From an uncultured Traorella sp. (lineage in GTDB: Bacteria; Bacillota_I; Bacilli_A; Erysipelotrichales; Erysipelotrichaceae), in NCBI GenBank assembly GCA_945919165.1, contig CAMEIZ010000077.1, positions 1 through 8,857 on the forward strand: a stretch of DNA of 8,857 nucleotides, read 5' to 3'. This document shows positions 1-5,936 of this stretch, in pieces. The translations under genes were made by a program, and so were the position numbers. The first letter of the stretch is position 1. Each line of letters begins with the position of its first letter. The notes below the pieces were generated by a model. The model was not told the DNA's origin. It ran no database searches and was given only the letters and a program-made list of their open reading frames with translations.

Positions 1-1
1 C

Positions 2-55
2 ATCATTTATGAGAAAATAAAACCGAATCAGGCGATAGAATTAGTTTTTAGTTGA
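2..55 (+). CDS. possible 3' end of an upstream gene (partial)
   Basis: Only one forward frame is open from the left edge. It encodes 17 residues ending in NQAIELVFS and stops with TGA at 53-55; the other two forward frames stop within the first 20 bases. Direction and position fit the tail of a gene preceding the asp23-like gene. The fragment is too short to identify. In Bacillus the neighbour here is accC, but nothing visible supports that assignment. The -35 element of the next promoter overlaps this stop codon. Confidence 0.35.
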   Translation: MIYEKIKPNQAIELVFS

Positions 56-80
56 AGTTATGAACAGATTCAAGTATAAT
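52..80 (+). promoter_or_regulatory. sigma-A promoter for the asp23-like gene
   Basis: A -35 element TTGAAG (52-57, 4 of 6 matches to TTGACA) is separated by exactly 17 bases from a perfect -10 element TATAAT (75-80). The expected transcription start is near 87, immediately before the Shine-Dalgarno AAGGTG at 88-93. This gives a leader of only about 13 nt and argues against translation from the GTG at 82. Confidence 0.7.
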
Positions 81-99
81 AGTGACGAAGGTGATAAGA

Positions 100-426
100 A
101 TGGCACAAGAATATATTTGTTTAAGAAAAACAAACGATTTAGGATCAATCGCAATTAACAAAAAAGTATTTGAATCAATTGCAAGTATTGAAATTCAGGA
201 TGAAGAAGGTAAAATGATACCTGATTCAGCAAGATTTAAAAATGCTGTCAGCTGTAAGATTTCAAATGAAGCTATTATTTTGAATGTAGACTTGAAAGTC
301 AATTATCAGCTGAATGTGAATGAAGTTTGTTCAAGACTTCAAGATAAGATCTACAATTCAATTTTGCATATGACTGGCGTTAAAATGGATTTGATCGACA
401 TTCGGATAAACGGATTCATTTTCTAA
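100..426 (+). CDS. Asp23/Gls24 family (YqhY-like) protein
   Basis: A 108-residue protein of the Asp23/Gls24 (DUF322) family: it begins MAQEYICLRK and has the family's alternating beta-strand/helix pattern, including a GSIAINKKVFESIAS segment and a C-terminal helix-strand part ending in DLIDIRINGFIF. Its place directly before nusB matches yqhY of Bacillus, a cytosolic protein linked genetically to acetyl-CoA carboxylase control; that role is carried over from the family and is not visible here. I chose the ATG at 100 because AAGGTG (88-93) lies 6 bases upstream. An in-frame GTG at 82 has no ribosome-binding site and lies upstream of the predicted transcription start. The gene has its own promoter and is followed by a small terminator, so it may be expressed more strongly than the operon behind it. 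Confidence 0.8.
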   Translation: MAQEYICLRKTNDLGSIAINKKVFESIASIEIQDEEGKMIPDSARFKNAVSCKISNEAIILNVDLKVNYQLNVNEVCSRLQDKIYNSILHMTGVKMDLIDIRINGFIF

Positions 427-429
427 GAT

Positions 430-450
430 ACACCCTTTTGGGTGTTTTCT
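430..450 (+). terminator. small intrinsic terminator / attenuator between asp23-like gene and nusB
   Basis: A perfect 6-bp stem, ACACCC (430-435) and GGGTGT (440-445), with a TTTT loop, is followed by TTTCT. It lies 4 bases after the asp23-like stop codon. The stem is short and the U-tract is interrupted, so termination is probably partial. No convincing promoter lies between it and nusB, so read-through likely feeds the nusB operon. Confidence 0.6.
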
Positions 451-477
451 AATTCTATAATTAATTGGAGGAAGACA

Positions 478-849
478 ATGAGCAGACATACGTTACGAGA
501 AAATGCTATGACATGCCTTTATCAGTATTTTCTACTTCATGGGGATATTAAATCCATTGTTTATGATTTTGCAGGAAATCAAATCGATCCGTTTCTTTAT
601 ACAGTTACGATCGATGCGGTAGCACATCAGGATTACTATATTAATAAAATCAATGAACATTTAAAAGATGATTGGACATTTGATCGATTGGGATGTATTG
701 AGAAAGCGATTCTGTTTATGGCAGCAGCTGAAATTGATTTTGAAACTGCCAGCAAAGCCATTGTAATTGATGAAGCCGTTACTCTATCAAAAAAATATTG
801 TGATGAAGATACTTATAAGCTTATTAATGGAGTGCTTGATCAGCTATGA
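478..849 (+). CDS. nusB: transcription antitermination factor NusB
   Basis: A 123-residue all-helical NusB protein (family usually 130-145). With NusE (ribosomal protein S10) it binds boxA RNA and helps assemble the antitermination complex on rRNA operons. Visible family marks are the N-terminal SRHTLRENAM...LYQY helix, the central DRLGCIEKAILFMAAAEI helix, and the C-terminal IDEAVTLSKKY and INGVLDQL motifs. The ATG at 478 is preceded by GGAGG (467-471) at 6-base spacing; the longer reading from GTG at 442 begins inside the upstream terminator stem and is rejected. Its stop overlaps the xseA start in an ATGA junction (846-849), indicating translational coupling. folD, often found next, is absent. 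Confidence 0.93.
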   Translation: MSRHTLRENAMTCLYQYFLLHGDIKSIVYDFAGNQIDPFLYTVTIDAVAHQDYYINKINEHLKDDWTFDRLGCIEKAILFMAAAEIDFETASKAIVIDEAVTLSKKYCDEDTYKLINGVLDQL

Positions 850-2180
850 TGCATTCTGTTTGGCAAGTTTCTCAGCTTGTCAGCTATATTAAAAATGAGA
901 TTGACAATGATCAGATTCTGCATCAGCTTTTAGTGACAGGTGAAATCAGCAATCTGACGAAGCATAAAAGCGGACATTATTATTTTACTTTAAAGGATGA
1001 CAAAGCCAGAATGAACTGTGTCATGTTTTCAAATTATACACGATTGATTCATTTTGATTTAAAAGAAGGAAGTCGTGTCATTGCTCAATGCAGAGTTAGT
1101 GTTTATGAGCCGGGTGGTAATGTACAGCTTTATGTAAATGCTTTACAATTAGATGGTATTGGAGATTTATATCTTCAACTTGAACAATTAAAACGAAAAA
1201 TGAATGAAATGGGATATTTCGATCCTGCTCATAAAAAGAGCCTTCCTCAGTATCCATTTGATATTGCCCTGATTTCCGCAAAAGAAGGAGCAGCTAAAAG
1301 TGATGTCATAACAACCATTTCCAGAAGATGGCCTATGGCAAAAATTACTTTTTATCCCAGTTTGGTTCAGGGAAATGATGCCGCTATACAATTAATTCAA
1401 ACGATTCAAAAAGCGGATCAGAAGAATCATGATGTGATTCTTTTAGTCAGAGGCGGAGGATCAATTGAAGACTTATGGGCATTTAATAATGAAGAACTGG
1501 CTAAATGTATCTTTCATGCAAAAACACCTATTGTAAGCGGAGTTGGACACGAGACGGATACAACGCTTGTTGATTATGTCAGTGATGCCAGAGCTGCAAC
1601 ACCTACTGCTGCTGCAGAACTTATCACACCAAACTGGCAGGAAGTGAAAGTTCTCTTATATCAAAAGAAAAAGATGCTTATCAAACAGTTGTTACAACTC
1701 TATGAACAAAATGAAGCTCATCTTCATAAAGTAAAAACTAATGCTTATATAAAAAATCCATTTATGCTTATTGAAAATAATGTGATTCATCTTGATCTCA
1801 AGAAAAATGAGCTTGAAAGCAAAGCAAATGATCTATTGAATCTCATTAATGATTTAAATAAAAAGAGAATGTCTTTTTTTCATATATCTTCGACATTACT
1901 GCAGGAAAATGAGTTATTGTTAAATTATAAGAAAAAAGAATTACTGAAGGTTCCTGATAACATAAGTTTTTTTCAAAAAAATGAAATGCAAAAGAAGCTG
2001 AAACTGCTTGATGCTTACTCACCGCTTAAGATTTTAATGAGAGGTTATTCTTTAACCCGTGTAGATGATTTATATATCAGTTCTATAAATGAAGTTCAAA
2101 ATGATGATGTATTAATGACACGTGTATCAGATGGTTTCATTTATTCTAAGGTAACAGGAAAGGAGAAAATTCATGAGTGA
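846..2180 (+). CDS. xseA: exodeoxyribonuclease VII large subunit
   Basis: A 444-residue catalytic subunit of exonuclease VII, which with XseB degrades single-stranded DNA to oligonucleotides during repair; the length is normal. An OB-fold covers roughly residues 5-100 (GEISNLTKHKSGHYYFTLKD). The catalytic domain carries GAAKSDVITT (Asp153), VRGGGSIEDLW (Arg202), SGVGHETD (His235, Asp238) and ATPTAAAE. These four residues correspond to those reported as essential in E. coli XseA. A long charged helical segment (about 265-390) precedes a C-terminal SPLKILMRGYSLTR motif. The start is ATG 846 or the adjacent ATG 849. There is no well-spaced Shine-Dalgarno, only GGAG at 829-832, so expression likely depends on coupling from nusB, whose stop it overlaps by 4 nt. 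It overlaps xseB by 8 nt. Confidence 0.95.
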   Translation: MMHSVWQVSQLVSYIKNEIDNDQILHQLLVTGEISNLTKHKSGHYYFTLKDDKARMNCVMFSNYTRLIHFDLKEGSRVIAQCRVSVYEPGGNVQLYVNALQLDGIGDLYLQLEQLKRKMNEMGYFDPAHKKSLPQYPFDIALISAKEGAAKSDVITTISRRWPMAKITFYPSLVQGNDAAIQLIQTIQKADQKNHDVILLVRGGGSIEDLWAFNNEELAKCIFHAKTPIVSGVGHETDTTLVDYVSDARAATPTAAAELITPNWQEVKVLLYQKKKMLIKQLLQLYEQNEAHLHKVKTNAYIKNPFMLIENNVIHLDLKKNELESKANDLLNLINDLNKKRMSFFHISSTLLQENELLLNYKKKELLKVPDNISFFQKNEMQKKLKLLDAYSPLKILMRGYSLTRVDDLYISSINEVQNDDVLMTRVSDGFIYSKVTGKEKIHE

Positions 2181-2388
2181 AAAAATGACGTTTAAACAAT
2201 CAATGAATCGTATTGATGAAATACTTGAAAAGCTGGAAAAGAATGATGTCGAACTTGAAGAAGCTATTACTCTATTTGAAGAAGGTTTGAAACGAGTCAA
2301 TGAATGTGATAAACAGCTTTCTGCCTTCAAAAATAAAATGAGCCAGTTAATAGAAAGTTATGAAGGTGAAAAACATGATGAATTTTGA
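2173..2388 (+). CDS. xseB: exodeoxyribonuclease VII small subunit
   Basis: A 71-residue helical-hairpin subunit of exonuclease VII, of typical length. The family pattern is visible: FKQSMNRIDEILEKLE, then the acidic LEEAITLFEEGLKRVNECDKQL stretch. Several copies bind the coiled-coil region of each XseA chain, and the complex acts on single-stranded DNA in the cytoplasm. The ATG at 2173 has AGGAG (2161-2165) at 7-base spacing and lies inside the last codons of xseA (8-nt overlap). This strong ribosome-binding site contrasts with the weak one of xseA and would favour the excess of small subunits the enzyme needs (inference). Its 3' end contains the ribosome-binding site and start of ispA. Confidence 0.93.
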   Translation: MSEKMTFKQSMNRIDEILEKLEKNDVELEEAITLFEEGLKRVNECDKQLSAFKNKMSQLIESYEGEKHDEF

Positions 2389-3211
2389 GGAAAAACTTGA
2401 GCATTCTTTAGATCATTTAGAACAGTCGCGAGTAAAAGAAGCCATGCTTTATTCTTTATGTGCTCCGGCAAAACGTTTGCGTCCGCGCATGATTTACAGC
2501 GTTTTAAAAGGTTATGGTTTAGATGAGTCGAAAGGAGACTATTGTGCTTTAGCTATTGAAATGATCCATTCCTATTCATTAATACATGATGATCTTCCAT
2601 GCATGGATGATGATGATCTAAGAAGAGGACAAAAGACATGTCATTGTCAGTTTGATGAAGCTACTGCATTATTGGCAGGAGATGCATTGCTGAGTGAAGC
2701 TTTTGGTTTATTGATGAAAACTGATTGCAGTGCTGAGATTAAAAATGATCTTGTAAGTGAATTTGTGAATGCCATTGGAGCTAATGGAATGATTCTTGGT
2801 CAAATGTTAGATTTGATCAGTGAAGAACAACAAGCAGATGTTCAAATGTGCAGCAAGATCGACATTTTAAAGACCGGTTGTTTATTTTCTTTAGCTATGA
2901 TATCCGGATGTTTGCTTGCTGAGAAAAAAACAGACAAAGAAGTATGGAGAAAAATTGGCTATAAGCTTGGTTTGGCTTTTCAGATTCAGGATGATTGTTT
3001 GGATGTTTCTTCGACTGCACAGGTATTGGGAAAATCTCTTAGTGATGAGAAAAACCACAAAAGTACCTTTGTTTCAGAATTAGGGTTTAAAAAAGCTGAA
3101 AAGCTTTATCAGCAATATTTTGATGAAATTGAAAATGATCTTAAAATGTGCAATATTCAGATCGAACCTGTTATGGATATAATCAATCAGATTCGACATC
3201 GTGATCATTAA
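2375..3211 (+). CDS. ispA: short-chain polyprenyl diphosphate (farnesyl diphosphate) synthase
   Basis: A 278-residue trans-prenyltransferase that condenses isopentenyl diphosphate with allylic diphosphates, most likely to farnesyl diphosphate, the precursor of undecaprenyl carriers and longer quinone or lipid chains. It shows KRLRP (34-38), the first aspartate-rich motif HDDLPCMDDDDLRRG (Asp72, Asp73, Asp78) with the two-residue insertion typical of bacterial farnesyl synthases, and the second motif FQIQDDCLD (206-210). The following loop reads GKSLSDEKNHKST and lacks the Gly usual in GKxxGSD. ATG 2375 is chosen because GAAGGTG (2362-2368) lies 6 bases upstream; ATG 2378 is also possible, and the ATG at 2360 has no good site. 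It overlaps xseB by 14 nt and precedes dxs of the same pathway. Geranylgeranyl product specificity cannot be excluded. Confidence 0.9.
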   Translation: MMNFEEKLEHSLDHLEQSRVKEAMLYSLCAPAKRLRPRMIYSVLKGYGLDESKGDYCALAIEMIHSYSLIHDDLPCMDDDDLRRGQKTCHCQFDEATALLAGDALLSEAFGLLMKTDCSAEIKNDLVSEFVNAIGANGMILGQMLDLISEEQQADVQMCSKIDILKTGCLFSLAMISGCLLAEKKTDKEVWRKIGYKLGLAFQIQDDCLDVSSTAQVLGKSLSDEKNHKSTFVSELGFKKAEKLYQQYFDEIENDLKMCNIQIEPVMDIINQIRHRDH

Positions 3212-3219
3212 GGAGTTTT

Positions 3220-5085
3220 ATGAAAATCAATGAATTAAAAGATCCCAGTCAACTAAAGAATTGTCAAATACATGAGCTTAATGAATTATGCGAAGAAATT
3301 CGCACTTTTCTGATTGAAAATATTTCTCATACCGGAGGACATCTGGCAAGTAATTTAGGAATTGTTGAATTATGTGTTGCCATGCATGTTGTTTTTGATT
3401 CTCCGAATGATAAAATTCTTTTTGATGTTGGTCATCAGAGCTATGTTCATAAGATACTCACCGGAAGAGCTAATCAGTTTTCAACTTTGCGAAAATATAA
3501 TGGATTAAGTGGCTTTCAGAAACGCTGTGAAAGCATTCATGACTGTTATGAAGCAGGTCACTCATCAACTGCACTTTCTGCAGCGTTAGGATTTGCTTTG
3601 GCAAGAGATTATAATCATGAAAACCATCACGTTATCAGTGTGGTTGGTGATGCTTCATTAATGAGTGGAATATCACTTGAAGCTCTTAATACGATCGGAG
3701 AAAAACAATGTCGAATGATTATTTTGCTGAACGATAATGGCATGTCTATTTCTAAAAATGTCGGTGCTTTAAGTGAGACTTTGACTAAGATGAGAACGAG
3801 TTGTCTTTATACGAAAACTAAGAAAGATGTAAGTGAACTGCTATTAAAAAATAATGCTACGAAACCTATTTACAACACAATTTCCAACATGAAAAACTCT
3901 GTTAAGAAAAGTGTTGTTGAATCTAGTTTTTTTGGAGATTTTGGTCTGGATTATTTAGGACCAATTGATGGTCATAACCTTCATCAATTGATTGTTACCT
4001 TGCAAAGCGCGAAGGAACATCATGGTCCAATAGTTGTTCATGTTTGCACAAAAAAAGGTAAAGGTTACCCATTTGCGGAAAATGATACAAGCGGAAATTG
4101 GCATGGTATCTCTCCTTTCAATGTCAGAACTGGAGAATTGCTGTCGAAGCTCCCTGAGAATGTGGTTTCCTGGAGTGAATGGATTGCCATGTGTGTTACT
4201 AAGCTGGCAAAAGAAAATGATGATATTTTAGCTATTACTCCGGCTATGCTGACTGGAAGTAAACTGGAATGTTTTGCGAAACAGTTTGGTGATCGGATCA
4301 TTGACTGTGGTATTGCTGAAGATCACGCCGCTATATTGGCAAATGGTTTAGCCTGCGCAGGTAAGCGTCCTTTTCTGGCGATTTATTCAAGTTTTCTTCA
4401 ACGTGCATATGATCCGATTAATCATGATATTTGCCGTATGGATTTACCTGTAGTAATCGGTATTGACCGTGCTGGACTTGTTGGAGAAGATGGTGCGACG
4501 CATCATGGTTGTTTTGACATTCAGCTATTAAGAAGTCTTCCAAATATGATTCTTTCTCAGCCTAAAGATGCTTATGAAGCGCAAAATCTGTTATACACAG
4601 CTTTTCATCAAAATCATCCTTTTGCTATTCGCTATCCAAGGGGAAGTGTTGAAATATGTACAAAAGAGATGAGTGAAATTGAAATAGGAACTTGGGAAGA
4701 ATTGGATACTGATGAAAAGATTGATTTGTATGTAATTACTTATGGAAGTGATGTTGATGCAATTTATCATAAAGCTGCAGCAAATCATCTTTCATTGGGT
4801 ATTATTAATGCCCGTTTCTTTAAACCAATGGATACCCAAAAACTAGATGAAATAGCTGAGAATAAATTACCTGTTATTGTTTATGAAACAGATATTTTAG
4901 CAGGCGGTTTATCAAGTGCTATTCTTGAATATTATAATGACACCTCTCAGCATGTACCATTAATACGAATCGGTATTGATGATCACTTTGTTACTCATGG
5001 AAGTGTTAGTGAATTAAGAAAGGCAGAGGGAATTGATTTAAATCATCTTTTTGATGTGATTGGAGATCTGATTGATGCGTCTTGA
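3220..5085 (+). CDS. dxs: 1-deoxy-D-xylulose-5-phosphate synthase
   Basis: A 621-residue thiamine-diphosphate enzyme making 1-deoxyxylulose 5-phosphate from pyruvate and glyceraldehyde 3-phosphate, the first step of the MEP isoprenoid pathway; length is normal. N-terminal domain: SHTGGHLASNLG (His41), DVGHQSYVHKILTGR, EAGHSSTALSAALG, and the cofactor motif GDASLMSG (143-150) to NDNGMSIS (171-178). Central transketolase-like domain: GIAEDHAAILANGLA (catalytic-type Glu367), YSSFLQRAYD, DRAGLVGEDGATHHG. The C-terminal domain ends around THGSVSELRKAEGID. The cofactor motif begins GDA rather than the more usual GDG. AAGGAG (3210-3215) overlaps the ispA stop, with only 4 bases to the ATG. The end overlaps tlyA by 11 nt. 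Placement next to ispA groups isoprenoid genes. Confidence 0.94.
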   Translation: MKINELKDPSQLKNCQIHELNELCEEIRTFLIENISHTGGHLASNLGIVELCVAMHVVFDSPNDKILFDVGHQSYVHKILTGRANQFSTLRKYNGLSGFQKRCESIHDCYEAGHSSTALSAALGFALARDYNHENHHVISVVGDASLMSGISLEALNTIGEKQCRMIILLNDNGMSISKNVGALSETLTKMRTSCLYTKTKKDVSELLLKNNATKPIYNTISNMKNSVKKSVVESSFFGDFGLDYLGPIDGHNLHQLIVTLQSAKEHHGPIVVHVCTKKGKGYPFAENDTSGNWHGISPFNVRTGELLSKLPENVVSWSEWIAMCVTKLAKENDDILAITPAMLTGSKLECFAKQFGDRIIDCGIAEDHAAILANGLACAGKRPFLAIYSSFLQRAYDPINHDICRMDLPVVIGIDRAGLVGEDGATHHGCFDIQLLRSLPNMILSQPKDAYEAQNLLYTAFHQNHPFAIRYPRGSVEICTKEMSEIEIGTWEELDTDEKIDLYVITYGSDVDAIYHKAAANHLSLGIINARFFKPMDTQKLDEIAENKLPVIVYETDILAGGLSSAILEYYNDTSQHVPLIRIGIDDHFVTHGSVSELRKAEGIDLNHLFDVIGDLIDAS

Positions 5086-5842
5086 TCTGTATTTATTTGA
5101 AAATGGTTTCGCAAAATCAAGAACTTATGCTGCTGATATGATTAAAGAAGGAAGAGTGTTTGTTAACAATAAAGCTATTTTAAAGCCTTCTTACGATGTT
5201 TCTGATCAAGTGGTAACTGTATCTTCTAAAGATGTAGAATATGTCTCAAGAGGCGGTTATAAGCTTGTAGAAGCATTGCGCGATTTTCATATTACGGCTG
5301 AAAACAAATGTGTTGCCGATATAGGAGCCAGCACTGGTGGATTTAGTGATGTTGTGCTTAAACAAAATGCGAAAAAAGTATATGCCATAGACGTGGGAAC
5401 ATTACAGCTGGATCTTTCACTTCGAAATAATAATCGTTTAGTTAGCATGGAAAACACCAATGCTTTAGATTTAACCAGTGATATGTTTGATCAAAATGTT
5501 GATCTAGTGGTGATGGATGTTTCCTTTGTTTCCATTAAAAGTCTGCTTCCTCATTTGATTCACTTGTTTAATCAAGCAGAATTTGTCGTTCTTATCAAAC
5601 CTCAATTTGAAGCAGGAAAGAAATTCGTAGGTAAAGGAGGCATTGTTAAGGATAAAAAAGTCCATATCAATGTTTTATTGGATATCTATCATTTTCTGAT
5701 TGCTCAAAACTGTCATGTTTTTGGAATGACACTATCAAAAACAAAGGGTAAAGATGGAAATCAGGAATATTTTGTATATTTTTCTAAACAATTTCTTCAT
5801 CATGATTATGATCCTAAAAAAGTGATAAATCTTTGTAAATAA
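5075..5842 (+). CDS. tlyA: TlyA/YqxC family rRNA 2'-O-methyltransferase
   Basis: A 255-residue protein with an N-terminal S4 RNA-binding domain (about 1-60: RLDLYLFENGFAKSRTYA, then KEGRVFVNN) and an FtsJ-type SAM methyltransferase domain. The junction SRGGYKL (Lys63), SAM loop DIGASTGGFSD (82-92), MDVSFVSI (Asp149), IKPQFEAGKKFVGKGG (Lys175) and VKD match the TlyA family and its catalytic Lys/Asp/Lys arrangement. In mycobacteria TlyA methylates cytidines of 16S and 23S rRNA; in Firmicutes (YqxC) the target is less well established, so substrate is inferred. ATG 5075 has GGAG (5062-5065) at 9 bases; TTG 5072 is a poorer alternative. The start lies within the last codons of dxs. A strong terminator follows at once, where argR often sits in relatives. 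Confidence 0.9.
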   Translation: MRLDLYLFENGFAKSRTYAADMIKEGRVFVNNKAILKPSYDVSDQVVTVSSKDVEYVSRGGYKLVEALRDFHITAENKCVADIGASTGGFSDVVLKQNAKKVYAIDVGTLQLDLSLRNNNRLVSMENTNALDLTSDMFDQNVDLVVMDVSFVSIKSLLPHLIHLFNQAEFVVLIKPQFEAGKKFVGKGGIVKDKKVHINVLLDIYHFLIAQNCHVFGMTLSKTKGKDGNQEYFVYFSKQFLHHDYDPKKVINLCK

Positions 5843-5879
5843 GCATGTCGTTCAAGTGATTGAACAAAATGCTTTTTTT
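5841..5879 (+). terminator. intrinsic terminator ending the nusB-tlyA operon
   Basis: A two-part stem begins at the tlyA stop codon. The lower stem is AAGCAT (5841-5846) with ATGCTT (5869-5874). A symmetric 3x3 internal loop follows, then an upper stem GTTCAA (5850-5855) with TTGAAC (5860-5865) around a GTGA tetraloop. It runs directly into seven T residues (5873-5879). This is a convincing Rho-independent terminator separating the operon from recN. Confidence 0.88.
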
Positions 5880-5900
5880 CTATGAAAATGAGCTAAAAAA

Positions 5901-5909
5901 TGATACAAT
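5901..5909 (+). promoter_or_regulatory. extended -10 promoter for recN
   Basis: TGATACAAT is an extended -10 element (TGn followed by TACAAT, 5 of 6 matches). The -35 region near 5881-5886 (TATGAA) is weak, as tolerated with an extended -10. The predicted start is near 5916, about 20 nt before the recN ATG. It sits just behind the tlyA terminator, so recN needs its own promoter. No LexA (SOS) box of the Firmicute GAAC-N4-GTTC type was seen here. Confidence 0.55.
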
Positions 5910-5936
5910 AAATAAGGATAAGTAGAAAGGAATATC

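Noticed and set aside
82..99. Upstream GTG start for the asp23-like protein
   Set aside because: It has no ribosome-binding site, lies upstream of the predicted transcription start, and adds six residues unlike the family start. ATG 100 has a well-placed AAGGTG.
456..461. TATAAT before nusB as a separate promoter
   Set aside because: No -35 element is found at 15-19 bases and there is no TGn extension. The start would fall inside the Shine-Dalgarno. It is probably chance in AT-rich sequence.
442..477. N-terminal extension of NusB from a GTG
   Set aside because: The extension begins within the terminator stem and has no Shine-Dalgarno. ATG 478 follows GGAGG at good spacing and gives the normal NusB start.
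1096..1391. Antisense open frames opposite xseA (and similar ones at 2127-2330, 4065-4301, 4591-4788)
   Set aside because: They are short, lack ribosome-binding sites or recognisable motifs, and lie opposite strongly conserved coding sequence.
4034..4231. Second forward open frame inside dxs
   Set aside because: It is out of frame within a conserved part of dxs, with no ribosome-binding site and no family features.
5846..5852. TGTCGTT as a 0A box upstream of recN
   Set aside because: Only 5 of 7 positions match, and it lies within the terminator stem, so chance is the simpler explanation.
5850..5865. GTTCAA/TTGAAC palindrome before recN as an SOS (LexA) box
   Set aside because: Firmicute LexA sites read GAAC-N4-GTTC, the opposite arm order. 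The palindrome is fully explained as the upper stem of the tlyA terminator.
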